Below are positions 51,395 to 60,233 of a stretch of DNA of 64,000 nt, in pieces. The stretch spans positions 496,001 to 560,000 of the forward strand of contig NZ_VTSR01000032.1 of assembly GCF_008329715.1 (NCBI RefSeq), in the 5' to 3' direction. This stretch comes from Gimesia chilikensis. GTDB lineage: Bacteria > Planctomycetota > Planctomycetia > Planctomycetales > Planctomycetaceae. How positions within the stretch are numbered: position 1 is the stretch's first letter; the number at the start of each line of letters is the position of its first letter. The notes below the pieces were generated by a model. It worked only from the letters and a program-made list of their open reading frames with translations, was not told the DNA's origin and did no database searches. The translations under genes and the position numbers were made by a program.

Positions 51395-52090
51395 ATGAGC
51401 AGCCGGATTTTGATAGTGGAAGACGAGGAAAAGATCGCCGATTTCCTGGTGCGGGGACTGGCCGAAGAGGGATATGCGGTTGATCATGCAGAAGATGGAC
51501 GTGTGGGCTGGCTGCTGTTGAATAATGAGGCCTGGGACCTGGTGATTCTCGACTGGTGGCTGCCGGTGGAAGACGGGATTCAACTGCTGCGTCGCTTTCG
51601 TCAGAAAAATCGCACGACGCCGGTGCTCTTCCTCACGGCCCGGGACGCGGTGACCGAGCGGGTCACGGGGCTGGATGCGGGAGCCGACGATTATCTCACC
51701 AAACCCTTTGCATTCGAGGAACTGCTGGCGCGGGTTCGGGCGTTGTTACGACGTCCGGGGCAGTCCAGCTCGGTGGTGATTGAGTTCGAAGATATCCGGG
51801 CTGACCTGGAGACACAAAGAGTCATGCGGGCCGGTCAGCCGTTGGAGCTCACGACCAAAGAGTTTTCACTGCTGCTGTTCTTTCTGAGGAACCCGGGCAA
51901 GGTACTCTCGCGGACACGGATCTACGATACCGTCTGGGACGATGCTTACGACGGGCTGTCAAATACGCTGGAGGTGCATATCAAGGAACTCAGGCACAAA
52001 CTTGAAGCCTGCGGTCCCCGTGTGATCCAGACCTTACGGGGGCGGGGTTACATTCTGGAAGCAGCTTCCGTTGAGGAGGGACTGCGATGA
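51395..52090 (+). CDS. OmpR-family response regulator
   Basis: Protein of 231 residues. Receiver domain: phosphoacceptor Asp53 in LVILDWWLPVEDG, Thr in LFLTARD and Lys103 in DYLTKPF. The C-terminal winged helix includes LELTTKEFSLLLFFLRNPG, VLSRTRIYDTVWDD and NTLEVHIKELRHKLE. Close in pattern to CusR/QseB-type regulators. The stop overlaps the histidine kinase start by four bases (ATGA), which shows translational coupling. The target is unknown. Confidence 0.92.
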   Translation: MSSRILIVEDEEKIADFLVRGLAEEGYAVDHAEDGRVGWLLLNNEAWDLVILDWWLPVEDGIQLLRRFRQKNRTTPVLFLTARDAVTERVTGLDAGADDYLTKPFAFEELLARVRALLRRPGQSSSVVIEFEDIRADLETQRVMRAGQPLELTTKEFSLLLFFLRNPGKVLSRTRIYDTVWDDAYDGLSNTLEVHIKELRHKLEACGPRVIQTLRGRGYILEAASVEEGLR

Positions 52091-53487
52091 AGCTGACCAC
52101 GCGGGTTTCCCGGTTCTTTCTGATCGCGCTGGCTGTCATCCTGGTGGGTAATTCCCTGATCTTGTATGGCGTGGCGCGGACCTATCTGGAACATCATTTC
52201 GATGAACAGCTCGACGCCTTACTGCATGTTCTGGTGGCGGCGGCGGAGGTGGAGAGTGACGATGTTAAATTCGAAGCGACCGATCATTACGTGGCCGATG
52301 AAACTTCCTCCGGCAATGCATTCTGGCTGATTGTATCCGGGGACGGTCGCGTGATTGCTCACTCGGAGAATTATCACGCTGCGACGGGAACGGCTCCGCA
52401 GGGGCATTCTGAACAACCGCTGATTCCTGATCCCGAAGAGTATCAACAGTCTGGCTGGCGGATTGTGACCCATCATCTGGCGGCTCCCGATCCAAAGCCG
52501 GTCGAAGAGCGCTCGTCGTTGGAGCATGCCGAGTTGACGGTAATCGCTGCGAGCAGGCTGTCGCCGTTACAAAGTACCCTGTTCTGGCTGGCCGTGGTTT
52601 TGATTGTACTGCCGGCGTTCTGCTGGCTGATCGCGGCGTTACTGGGCAGACGCTTTTGTGGGCAGGCCTTGAAGCCCATTCGCCAGCTGGCCGATGAGGT
52701 ACGTCAACTCGATGTGCGGGACCCCCGCGCCCGACTGGATGTACCCGCGACCGCGGATGAACTGGAAGAACTGGGAGGGGCTTTCAATGAACTGCTGGAT
52801 CAGCTGTTTCAGGAATACGAACATCAAAGGCGGTTCGCGGGAAATACGGCGCACCAGTTGCGTACGCCGCTGACGGTGATGCAGGGACAGGTGGATGTGG
52901 CTTTGCGACGTCCGCGGAGTGTTGAAGAATACCAGGAGACGCTGGCTTCGGTCAGTTCTGCGAGTCGTTCTCTGAACCGGACCGTCGATGCTCTGCTCTT
53001 CCTGGCGCGACCGGCGGGGGATGAACCGATTCCCGATCTGCAGCAAGTCGATTTGTCGGCCTGGTTGCTTGAGGAGCTGAATCGCTGGCAGCAGAATGAC
53101 CGCGGAGACGATCTGGTCTGCGAGAGTGAATCAGGGTTAATCTGTGAGACCTCCCCTGCACTGCTGGGGCAGATCCTGGAGATCCTCGTGTCGAATGCCT
53201 TTAAGTACAGCGAACCGGGAACGCCGGTCACGGTGCACGCGAAGCGGCAAGGCGATCGAATCGAGTTGGCGGTGCAGGATCAGGGAATGGGGATCGCGGA
53301 GGAAGATTGGGAATCGATTTTCGAACCCTTTTTCCGTACCCGCCAGGCGCGGCGACAGGCTTCCCCGGGGACAGGGCTGGGATTGGCGCTGGCACAGCAT
53401 ATCGCGACAGCGCTGAGTCTCAAATTACATTGTGAGAGTCGGCTCGGTGAAGGCAGCCGCTTTGTGTTATCGATTCCTTCCCGGTAG
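52087..53487 (+). CDS. Membrane sensor histidine kinase
   Basis: Protein of 466 residues, cognate to the overlapping regulator. Two membrane helices (about 11-30, FLIALAVILVGNSLILYGV, and 165-187, LFWLAVVLIVLPAFCWLIAAL) enclose a periplasmic sensor of about 135 residues. HAMP follows (about 190-245), then HisKA with the phosphorylated His256 in GNTAHQLRTPLT. The HATPase has its N-box LVSNAFKYSEPG and DQGMGIAEED, then FEPFFRTRQARRQ and GTGLGLALAQHI. It resembles CusS/QseC-type heavy-metal or stress sensors, but the signal is unknown. Confidence 0.92.
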   Translation: MKLTTRVSRFFLIALAVILVGNSLILYGVARTYLEHHFDEQLDALLHVLVAAAEVESDDVKFEATDHYVADETSSGNAFWLIVSGDGRVIAHSENYHAATGTAPQGHSEQPLIPDPEEYQQSGWRIVTHHLAAPDPKPVEERSSLEHAELTVIAASRLSPLQSTLFWLAVVLIVLPAFCWLIAALLGRRFCGQALKPIRQLADEVRQLDVRDPRARLDVPATADELEELGGAFNELLDQLFQEYEHQRRFAGNTAHQLRTPLTVMQGQVDVALRRPRSVEEYQETLASVSSASRSLNRTVDALLFLARPAGDEPIPDLQQVDLSAWLLEELNRWQQNDRGDDLVCESESGLICETSPALLGQILEILVSNAFKYSEPGTPVTVHAKRQGDRIELAVQDQGMGIAEEDWESIFEPFFRTRQARRQASPGTGLGLALAQHIATALSLKLHCESRLGEGSRFVLSIPSR

Positions 53488-53648
53488 GTCATCAATGCCT
53501 GTATCTGTTCAAGAGTATGCTTAATTTCGCTGAAACCGGGATAATTGCTTGACTGCTTCTGTACAGGTGTTGTGTTGTTGTTTATTCTGGGCCTGCTTAT
53601 GGATTAACAACTTCAGATGACACCTCCAGATGAAAGCTGCCCGAGATA

Positions 53649-54101
53649 ATGGATACCGATGAAGAGATGCGCCAGTTGAAATCGATGGCGAAATGGGTTT
53701 TGATTGGTTTAGTGGTCTTTATTTCCTCCGGATATTATGCGTTTCAGGAACTCAAGTTCATGATCTGGGGCCAGACCGCAGAGGCCACGGTAACGAACGT
53801 ATTCGAGACATCTGAGCGGCGAAAACCACTGCTGGCGGTCGAGTATACATTTACGGATGAGGAAGGTCAGCATCACAGTGAGCGTGACGATGTGCCACGC
53901 AGCTGGCCGAAACCGGGGCCGAAGGTGACGGTGCAGTATCTGTCGGGCGTGGAGGACTCATCGCGACTGGAGGGACATTCCAGCAGCACGGCTGTCTGGG
54001 TCTTTCTGACATGTTGCGGATTGATGGCGTTTGGCTGCTTCAAGCTGTACCAGATGGCCAGCGAAGCCGTCGATGGCCCGCCCCGCAGGAGACGACGATA
54101 G
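53649..54101 (+). CDS. DUF3592-like membrane protein
   Basis: Protein of 150 residues with two membrane helices (about 15-34, WVLIGLVVFISSGYYAF, and 119-138, AVWVFLTCCGLMAFGCF) enclosing a soluble beta domain: TAEATVTNVFETSERRKPLL, VEYTFTDEEGQHHSERDDVP and GPKVTVQYLSGVEDSSRL. This is the DUF3592 layout (conserved Y-x-Y/F and the strand V-x-Y-x-P/G). Function is unknown. It ends in PPRRRRR. The ATG at 53649 is the first in frame. Confidence 0.7.
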   Translation: MDTDEEMRQLKSMAKWVLIGLVVFISSGYYAFQELKFMIWGQTAEATVTNVFETSERRKPLLAVEYTFTDEEGQHHSERDDVPRSWPKPGPKVTVQYLSGVEDSSRLEGHSSSTAVWVFLTCCGLMAFGCFKLYQMASEAVDGPPRRRRR

Positions 54102-54127
54102 CGTGATCCCTGAGCGGATCGGGAAGT

Positions 54128-54457
54128 ATGGTAGCGATGAATGATTTGAAGCCGAACGAAAATGCCTGGAGATGGGAAGGACTCCCCCCGATCCGCAAGC
54201 AGTGGGTCGGCAATGGTGAAGCGGTCCTGTCACTGGTCTGCCTGGTTTCGCTCTTTCTGTTCTGCTCCCCACCCGGCTCTCTGACCCGGGAATCACAGAT
54301 CCCCTGGATGTTGTTCGTGATTCTGGGGCTGGGGATCGGGCTGAGTGTGGGAGGCATGCGCTTTGGGAGCCTACCGGGTTATCTGATCGGGATTTTATCG
54401 CTGGTGATTCAGCTGCTGATCCTGGCTCTGCTAGTGCTGTATACCAATTTCGTCTGA
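54128..54457 (+). CDS. Small membrane protein, tandem paralogue 1
   Basis: Protein of 109 residues (or 106 from the ATG at 54137). Motif WVGNGEAVLSLVCLVSLFLF, then IPWMLFVILGLGIGLSVGGMRFG, then a final helix. About three hydrophobic helices. Similar in size and motifs to the next gene, so a tandem duplicate. No family recognised. The gene starts 27 bases past the DUF3592-like stop. Confidence 0.55.
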   Translation: MVAMNDLKPNENAWRWEGLPPIRKQWVGNGEAVLSLVCLVSLFLFCSPPGSLTRESQIPWMLFVILGLGIGLSVGGMRFGSLPGYLIGILSLVIQLLILALLVLYTNFV

Positions 54458-54512
54458 GCTGACTGTCCTCCTGCTGTTAAAGAGTGATACTAACAGAAAA
54501 CGAGTTACCTTG

Positions 54513-54824
54513 ATGGCTGAAACAGAGTCTGAACAGGCTGAAGCGACGGCTGCTGTGCCCCGCTCGCGCTGGAAACACTGGGTGGGCAACTGCGAAGGGC
54601 TCCTGGCGCTTTTCTGCCTGATCTGGCTCTTTCGTCCAGGATATATCTCTAGAGGTGAAATCCCCTGGCAACTTTATATCACGATGGCACTGGGATTCGG
54701 ATTCTCGATTGGGGGCATCCGGTTCGGAGGAACTTTGGGAAGGCCCGCCGGACTGGTGGCACTGGTTTGTCTTTCAATTCTGATGCTGATTATTCTCATT
54801 ACCAGCATCCCCTATTTCTTCTGA
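54513..54824 (+). CDS. Small membrane protein, tandem paralogue 2
   Basis: Protein of 103 residues. WVGNCEGLLALFCLIWLF and IPWQLYITMALGFGFSIGGI with RFGG align with those of the preceding gene (WVGN.E..L.L.CL, IPW.L, GIRFG). The copies differ elsewhere, so the duplication is old. The ATG at 54513 is preferred to the TTG at 54510. Confidence 0.55.
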   Translation: MAETESEQAEATAAVPRSRWKHWVGNCEGLLALFCLIWLFRPGYISRGEIPWQLYITMALGFGFSIGGIRFGGTLGRPAGLVALVCLSILMLIILITSIPYFF

Positions 54825-54897
54825 ACAGCATGGCGACAGACGTCTTCTCAGTAGTTCAAGCACAGCAGCTTCAGGATTCCCCAGAGGATTTCTCAAT

Positions 54898-55404
54898 ATG
54901 ACACCGGAAATTCTGTTTCAGCAAACCTCTGATTTCTATCAATCTTTGATTCACCCGGATCTGAGCGATGTCGATTTTCACAGAGAAATCGAGGCCTTCC
55001 GTGGGTTGCGAGCAGAACTGGATCGAGAACTGGCCCTCACCCTCATCCAGGAAAGTAACTGGCGGACTCGCCTGCTGGGGCTGGCGGTAGGGGCGTTACT
55101 CAGAGAATGGTCGCTGGCGCCAGTGGTGCTGGAGTTGATTCGGCAACCGACGGGAATCTCAATTGTCCCAGCGGGGGCCTGGTTGATGGTCCAACATCAG
55201 CAAGCCCCTTCTCTGTCGCCGGAAATTGATGAGATTGAATTTAATACGGGACAGTTTGACGGTGAGGTGGGCTGGATACTGACACGGTTGCAGGCACAGA
55301 ATGATGGAACCTTGACGGTCGTCCCCGAAGAGGAGGGGCCGAACTATGGTCAGTCGCTGCAGAGCCAGCTGGCTTTGTATGAGTGGCTTTGCTCACAAAA
55401 GTGA
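54898..55404 (+). CDS. Hypothetical helical protein, DUF6000-like pattern
   Basis: Protein of 168 residues, soluble and mostly helical. The stretch NWRTRLLGLAVGALLREWSL, followed by VPAGAWLMVQHQQ, resembles the repeat of DUF6000-type or HEAT-like proteins, which I cite with low confidence. An acidic segment (EIDEIEFNTGQFDGEV) follows. The ATG at 54898 has no strong ribosome site. It ends 74 bases before the glyoxalase-type start. Confidence 0.45.
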   Translation: MTPEILFQQTSDFYQSLIHPDLSDVDFHREIEAFRGLRAELDRELALTLIQESNWRTRLLGLAVGALLREWSLAPVVLELIRQPTGISIVPAGAWLMVQHQQAPSLSPEIDEIEFNTGQFDGEVGWILTRLQAQNDGTLTVVPEEEGPNYGQSLQSQLALYEWLCSQK

Positions 55405-55478
55405 ATTCCGGCGAACGTCTGACCGATGATGGTGTCTCAACTGGCGTCTATTCTACCTTGTGCCTTACTGGAGAGACC

Positions 55479-55817
55479 ATGTCTGCCAAACTGAATCTGC
55501 TGGTGCTGCGCTGCCAGGATCTGTCTGCCTCAAAAAAGTTTTATGAGCAACTGGGATTTCAATTCCACAAAGAGCAGCATCGGACCGGACCGGTACACTA
55601 TGCTGCGCAGCTGGAAGAGATGGTATTTGAGCTGTATCCACTCAAACCGGGAGCAGCCGTTGATCAGACACGGTTAGGGTTCCGATTGTCGATCGAGGGA
55701 GATTTGAAGGAGAGACTGGATCGGGCCGGGATCGAAATTTGTGATTTTACTCATCATCCCAAGTATTCGGTGTATGTCGTACAAGATCCGGACGGCAGGA
55801 AGGTGGTGCTCTCCTGA
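55479..55817 (+). CDS. VOC (glyoxalase/bleomycin-resistance fold) protein
   Basis: Protein of 112 residues with two beta-alpha-beta-beta-beta modules: LNLLVLRCQDLSASKKFYEQ begins the first, and the second ends with YSVYVVQDPDGRKVVLS. This is the VOC superfamily fold (metal-dependent lyases, dioxygenases, bleomycin binding). The first histidine ligand is replaced by Arg (LRCQDL) and only one possible Glu ligand (EMVFELYPL) is seen, so activity is uncertain. The ATG at 55479 with GGAGAG is chosen over an overlapping start at 55383. Confidence 0.75.
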   Translation: MSAKLNLLVLRCQDLSASKKFYEQLGFQFHKEQHRTGPVHYAAQLEEMVFELYPLKPGAAVDQTRLGFRLSIEGDLKERLDRAGIEICDFTHHPKYSVYVVQDPDGRKVVLS

Positions 55818-55847
55818 TCCTTGTCTGAAGTAAGTGTGAGAAACCAG

Positions 55848-56441
55848 ATGCCCCGTCTTTATGAAATACGAGCAGACTATGATCGCGAGACGATCGTTGT
55901 GTACCAGGCCTATGCAGATCCGATTGCGGATGCGGCGCTTGAGGCACAGACGTTTGTGCGTCCGTTTTCATTGACGCGGATGACGTGGATCAAGCCTTCG
56001 TTTTTATGGCTGATGCATCGCAGTCACTGGGGACAGAAAACGGGACAGACACGAATTCTGGCGGTCCGTATCACCCGTGCCGGCTGGGAACGAGCGCTTT
56101 CACTGGGTGAGCTGACATCTCCCGAACGGGGCGTCTATCGCTCTGCAGCCGAGTGGGAGCGGAAATTCCAGACCGCGCCCGTGCATATTCAATGGGACAC
56201 GGAACGGAGTTCCCGCGGAGCGGCTCTCTCCTGCTTCAGCATTCAGGTGGGCCTCAGTCGTCACATCATTCGCGAATATGTCGAGGAGTGGATTGTCGGC
56301 ATTGAAGATCTGACGCCACGGGTTCGTAAGTGGAATGCGATTCGTGTCGGGAGCAGCCGCAGTCTGAAACGGGAGCTGCCGGGCGAAAAAGTTTATCCGG
56401 TGCCTGGGGAATTAACTCGAAAGCTGTTGATTTCCGACTGA
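55848..56441 (+). CDS. DUF4291 protein
   Basis: Protein of 197 residues matching DUF4291 in its key blocks: [20 protein letters not shown] at the start, [20 protein letters not shown] in the middle, [26 protein letters not shown] and [14 protein letters not shown]. The family has no assigned reaction. The ATG at 55848 begins the conserved block; a TTG at 55821 would add nine residues. It lies 30 bases from the VOC gene and 46 bases from the alpha/beta hydrolase. Confidence 0.8.
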   Translation: MPRLYEIRADYDRETIVVYQAYADPIADAALEAQTFVRPFSLTRMTWIKPSFLWLMHRSHWGQKTGQTRILAVRITRAGWERALSLGELTSPERGVYRSAAEWERKFQTAPVHIQWDTERSSRGAALSCFSIQVGLSRHIIREYVEEWIVGIEDLTPRVRKWNAIRVGSSRSLKRELPGEKVYPVPGELTRKLLISD

Positions 56442-56487
56442 GATGGTTTACAAGTGGAGGAAACCAGAACGGAAGGCAGGTTAAGCA

Positions 56488-57348
56488 ATGGCGAGAAGCG
56501 AATCCGGAACGTTCACAACCTCGGACGGGGTGAATCTGCATTACCTGACTGCCGGTGCGGGACCGCCGCTGGTGATCCTGCCCGGCTGGTCGCAGTCAGC
56601 GGCGCTGTTTCAGAGGCAACTGGATGACTTGAGTGACAGGTGCCGCTGCCTGGTCCTGGATCAGCGCGGGCATGGAGAGTCGTCCAAACCGGATTATGGA
56701 TATCGCGTCTCCCGACTGGCGATGGATTTGCGCGAGTTACTGCAGGCGTTGGATCTGCAGGATGCGATTCTGCTCGGTCATTCCGCGGGCTGTACGGTGA
56801 TCTGGAATTACCTGGATCTGTTCGGCGAGGCGGGATTGCGTGGCCTGGTGCTCTGTGATCAGATGATTGCCCGCATCCGTCGGCCGGAATGGTCGGAAAC
56901 CGAATGCCGCCAGTATGGGGCCGAGGCAGGCGGCGATGAAGTCCTCGCGCAGGCAGAGCTGATCGGCAGCAAAGAGGGGCCGGCTAAGACAGGCGAATTC
57001 CTGGCGAGCATGTTTACCGAGAGTTTCTCTGAAGCGGATCTGTTGCAGGTGATTCAGGAGAGCCTGAAGTTTCCCCGCCCGTATGCTGCGGAACTGCTAC
57101 TGAGTGTGAGTGCCGCCGACTATCGTGATCTGCTGCCCCGGATTTTGCTGCCAACCCTCTGTATCGGCGGCGCAGCCAGCCACCTGGGACCTGAGGTCAT
57201 GCCCTGGATTGCGGAGCAGATTCCCCGCGGCCAGGTCGAGATGATCGCTGCGGATGCGGGAGGCAGTCACTTCATGTATCTGGAGAATCCGGAAACTTTC
57301 AACAGTGTTGTCAGAGACTTTGTTAATCAACTGACTGAAGGTAAATGA
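56488..57348 (+). CDS. Alpha/beta hydrolase (chloroperoxidase/esterase-like)
   Basis: Protein of 286 residues. The nucleophile is Ser99 in LLGHSAGCTVIW; oxyanion residues are in LPGWSQSA and VLDQRGHGESSKPD, with the His in SHFMYLENPE (about 270). The acid is less clear (LCIGGAASHLGPEV lies in its usual place). The cofactor-free chloroperoxidase/esterase pattern is best, but the substrate is unknown. The stop overlaps the next start by four bases. Confidence 0.8.
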   Translation: MARSESGTFTTSDGVNLHYLTAGAGPPLVILPGWSQSAALFQRQLDDLSDRCRCLVLDQRGHGESSKPDYGYRVSRLAMDLRELLQALDLQDAILLGHSAGCTVIWNYLDLFGEAGLRGLVLCDQMIARIRRPEWSETECRQYGAEAGGDEVLAQAELIGSKEGPAKTGEFLASMFTESFSEADLLQVIQESLKFPRPYAAELLLSVSAADYRDLLPRILLPTLCIGGAASHLGPEVMPWIAEQIPRGQVEMIAADAGGSHFMYLENPETFNSVVRDFVNQLTEGK

Positions 57349-58070
57349 CCAGCATGCGGAAACTGGCAATCGGCAGGATAATCGGGATGCTGCTGGCAGT
57401 GACTTCACTCACTATCTGTCTGTTTGCGTTGAAATTATCCTGGGATGCGAACTCCCGGTTTGAGCAGGCGATCACGGCCCGGCCGATGGAGGCGGTGCTT
57501 GATCTTTCACAGCCGGGGACGGTGACGGTTCCCTTTGAACAGACCTGTTCTTTCTCGCATGGGGAAGGCATCTATCTCGACCTGAATGATGCGGAAACAG
57601 ACAAAGAACGTGCGGAGATTCTGGGACGATTCTCTGGTTCCATTGTAATTCATGATCTTGCCGGTAACGAAATCGTGAATCGCGGGCTGTCTACTTCCCA
57701 GGCTTCTGAGATGAACGGCGAGGTCAGACTGGCCGACCTGCCCACTTTTGCGGAGGGAGACTACAGGGCGACGATCACCGTAGTTACACACGGGATCGCA
57801 TCCCCCCATTCCCGTCAGACAATCTATGCGCGCTATGAATTGTGCGGACTGGAGCAGATACCTGTCGTGGTCTTTGGTTTTATTTCGTTCTGTGCGGGCT
57901 TTGTGGCTCTGGTCTGCGGCAGTACCACGCTTCCCGGATGGTGGCGCCACGGTATCTGGAAGCCGGTCTCTCCGGAGGAGCCCCCGTCGGAAGATTCCGC
58001 TGCACAGAAAGGCGATTCGACAGAGACGGATTCGTCCGACACCGAACCGCCGCGAGAATTGTTTTTCTGA
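57345..58070 (+). CDS. Membrane protein with an extracytoplasmic domain, unknown family
   Basis: Protein of 241 residues: membrane helix about 8-29 (IGRIIGMLLAVTSLTICLFAL), a soluble extracytoplasmic domain of about 140 residues (PGTVTVPFEQTCSFSHGEGI, then SGSIVIHDLAGNEIV), a second helix (about 177-197, VVVFGFISFCAGFVALVCG), then a cytoplasmic acidic tail (PEEPPSEDSAAQKGDSTET). No family recognised. The start overlaps the hydrolase stop by four bases, so the two are translationally coupled. Confidence 0.6.
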   Translation: MTSMRKLAIGRIIGMLLAVTSLTICLFALKLSWDANSRFEQAITARPMEAVLDLSQPGTVTVPFEQTCSFSHGEGIYLDLNDAETDKERAEILGRFSGSIVIHDLAGNEIVNRGLSTSQASEMNGEVRLADLPTFAEGDYRATITVVTHGIASPHSRQTIYARYELCGLEQIPVVVFGFISFCAGFVALVCGSTTLPGWWRHGIWKPVSPEEPPSEDSAAQKGDSTETDSSDTEPPRELFF

Positions 58071-58238
58071 CATCGATCTAACAATTAATAACTGCGGTCG
58101 AATTCTAAATCTGCTAGACTCATGCGCAGCAGGCACACTTGAGGAGAATCTCCCGCCGATTCTCTGATGAATCCGACATCTGCATGCGGGCTCTTAGTCA
58201 GGCAGTTGTCGAAACCTTTGACTGGTGAGAGGTGTCTG

Positions 58239-58706
58239 ATGAGTCTGTTCGCTGTCGGTTTAGGTAGCACACCGGATGACCTGCTGGCGATTCTGGGGCT
58301 TGCGATTGCATTGTCGGCCTATCTGTCCGGGATCCGCTTATATGCAAGACAGAGAATTGCTGACATTCCAGAAAATGATCCACAGAGAGACGAAAGAAAG
58401 CGGAAGATTCAGATCAAACTGGCGTTGTTGACTTTAGCCGATGCGCCCATGGTCTTCTCTGCTTTTCTGCTCGGGTTGACAGTTTTATGGTATCCTGTGA
58501 CGGGGTTTAGACCTAATGCCTCGTTTGTACCGCTGGGTATGGGGTTGTTTCTGTTTGCGGGCGTGGCAATGGTGATTCAACATATGCTGGCCTGGTACGA
58601 TACACTTTCAGAACTGATTGACCATGTGGCGTTAAATATCATGCTGGTCATGTTGATCGTGGCGGGAGTACTCTGGTGGATTTTTCTGTATCTGGAACAG
58701 CATTAG
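58239..58706 (+). CDS. Membrane protein of about 155 residues, unknown family
   Basis: Four hydrophobic helices (LLAILGLAIALSAYLSGI, MVFSAFLLGLTVLWYP, GMGLFLFAGVAMVIQHMLAWY and ALNIMLVMLIVAGVLWWIFL) with the cytoplasmic loop NDPQRDERKRKIQIKLAL after the first. No family recognised. The ATG at 58239 follows GAGAGGTG. A start at 58167 would add 24 residues without hydrophobic character. It ends 12 bases before the next gene. Confidence 0.6.
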   Translation: MSLFAVGLGSTPDDLLAILGLAIALSAYLSGIRLYARQRIADIPENDPQRDERKRKIQIKLALLTLADAPMVFSAFLLGLTVLWYPVTGFRPNASFVPLGMGLFLFAGVAMVIQHMLAWYDTLSELIDHVALNIMLVMLIVAGVLWWIFLYLEQH

Positions 58707-58718
58707 AGGAACTTGTGG

Positions 58719-59243
58719 ATGGCGATGGAAGATTTGAAACGGGATCTGGAAGCAGTCGCAGGTCAACCGGTTGCTGACCTGCAGGCGGTCTATGATCGGC
58801 GTTCGGAAGAGCCGGCGCTGGGCACGGAACTGGTCTCGTTGCTGGCTGATCCTCAACTGCAGAAGCCGGCCAGCTGGCTGTTGAGGCGGCATCTGGAAGC
58901 GGGGCACGCTTTGAGTGTCGCCCAGGCGAAGCCGCTGTTTCGGGCTCTGTCGGGATTGCAGGACTGGGAGACGCGCCTGCAGGTGTTGCAGAGCCTGTCT
59001 TACCTGCCGATCGGAAAGCGGGAGGTCAAACCGCTGGAGGCCTTCTTAAGAGACTGCCTGGAGAGCGAGAACAAGTTTGTGCGTGCCTGGGCCTATCACG
59101 GGTTTCATGAACTGGCGCTGCAACATGCGCAATTCCAGGATGAGGTTGATCGTCTGCTGGAGCGGGCACTGGAAGACGAAGCGGCGTCGATCAAGGCGCG
59201 GGTACGAAATATTCTGAAGCAGAAACTCAAACATCAGAGGTGA
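58719..59243 (+). CDS. HEAT-repeat-like helical protein
   Basis: Protein of 174 residues formed of short helix pairs (DPQLQKPASWLLRRHLEAGH; LSGLQDWETRLQVLQSLSYL; ESENKFVRAWAYHGFHELAL). The phase of hydrophobic residues and the Asp/Trp/Arg at helix starts match HEAT or ARM-like repeats, used in protein-protein contacts. Function unknown. It ends EAASIKARVRNILKQKLKHQ. The ATG at 58719 follows GAGGAACTTGTGG and is preferred over the TTG at 58713. Confidence 0.6.
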   Translation: MAMEDLKRDLEAVAGQPVADLQAVYDRRSEEPALGTELVSLLADPQLQKPASWLLRRHLEAGHALSVAQAKPLFRALSGLQDWETRLQVLQSLSYLPIGKREVKPLEAFLRDCLESENKFVRAWAYHGFHELALQHAQFQDEVDRLLERALEDEAASIKARVRNILKQKLKHQR

Positions 59244-59248
59244 GCGAC

Positions 59249-59491
59249 ATGGATCTGACGACGTTGACCAGCTTCTTCATGTGGTGTTCCATTTTCAACG
59301 GGGGGCTCCTGGTGTTGTGGACGCTCTGTTTTCTGTTGATGCCGGATCTGGTGTACCGGACACAGAAACGCTGGTTTCCTCTCCCCAGGGAGACCTTTGA
59401 TGTGGTAATGTATGTGTTTGTAGGCGCGTTCAAGCTGCTGTTTCTGGTATTCAATCTGGTGCCTTATCTGGCGCTGTTGATGATCGGGTGA
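59249..59491 (+). CDS. DUF6868-like small membrane protein
   Basis: Protein of 80 residues with two helices (MWCSIFNGGLLVLWTLCFLL, VMYVFVGAFKLLFLVFNL) separated by the conserved-looking MPDLVYRTQKRWFPLPRETF. This is the layout I recall for DUF6868. GAGG lies nine bases before the ATG at 59249; its start is only five bases past the HEAT-like stop. No function is known. Confidence 0.6.
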   Translation: MDLTTLTSFFMWCSIFNGGLLVLWTLCFLLMPDLVYRTQKRWFPLPRETFDVVMYVFVGAFKLLFLVFNLVPYLALLMIG

Positions 59492-59514
59492 TGTCTAGTA
59501 TGGTGAGAGTCTAA

Positions 59515-60156
59515 ATGACGGAATTAGAGTCTGCTGACAATACGGAAATCATTTTCTCGATGCGTTTCCTGTTGATCATCTACTTTATCTGGGTCTGGCC
59601 TTTTACGTTCTTTGGCCTTTGTGTGAATGAAGCTGATATCAGTGCAGGAAATGCCCCAAGTTTTCCCTTTTTGTCTCCGATCGGTGCTGAGGGGATTTTA
59701 GAACTTCTGTTCTTTCCCGTTGCAACTCTGGCAGATTTATTCATCCTGCTGTGGCTATTACGTTTCTGTTTACCTCAGTCCTTAAAGCACAAGTTAGTCT
59801 GGGAAGCTTCTACGGCGTATCAACAGGATGATGTAATTAAGAATGATAAATTAGCAGTCTGTTCCCCTTTTCTGGCTCTGCTGGGGACAGTAGTGCTTTC
59901 CTATGCTAAGTCGCATATTCGAGTGGATGGTTCTCGCCGACAACCCGTGGTAACGTGGGAAGGACCTGCTGCAGAGTATTTTGAGAGGTTGCTTGCTTTG
60001 GGGTGGACATTGTCTTACTTGGCAGGGATTTTAGGCTTAGTTTCTTTCGCCTGCTTCTCCACTCGAAAGAACTGGATGGCTATTGTCGGTGCTGTCGTAG
60101 GATACGGTAATATCTTTGGCAGTTTTGTAATTGCTTGCGCGATTTATGAAGACTGA
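59515..60156 (+). CDS. Membrane protein, unknown family, AT-richer than its neighbours
   Basis: Protein of 213 residues with about five hydrophobic helices (MRFLLIIYFIWVWPFTFFGL; LELLFFPVATLADLFILLWLL; LALLGTVVLSYA; WTLSYLAGILGLVSFA; AIVGAVVGYGNIFGSFVIAC). The codons (TTA, TTT, AGA) are more AT-rich than those of the genes around it, so it may have a different origin. No family recognised. The ATG at 59515 is 23 bases past the previous stop. Confidence 0.55.
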   Translation: MTELESADNTEIIFSMRFLLIIYFIWVWPFTFFGLCVNEADISAGNAPSFPFLSPIGAEGILELLFFPVATLADLFILLWLLRFCLPQSLKHKLVWEASTAYQQDDVIKNDKLAVCSPFLALLGTVVLSYAKSHIRVDGSRRQPVVTWEGPAAEYFERLLALGWTLSYLAGILGLVSFACFSTRKNWMAIVGAVVGYGNIFGSFVIACAIYED

Positions 60157-60233
60157 TCGATAGAGGATAGATTATTAGCTGCCCTGCTACGCGCTTTTTG
60201 CGGGGCGAAAGTTGAATAGAAGTATGAACACGT

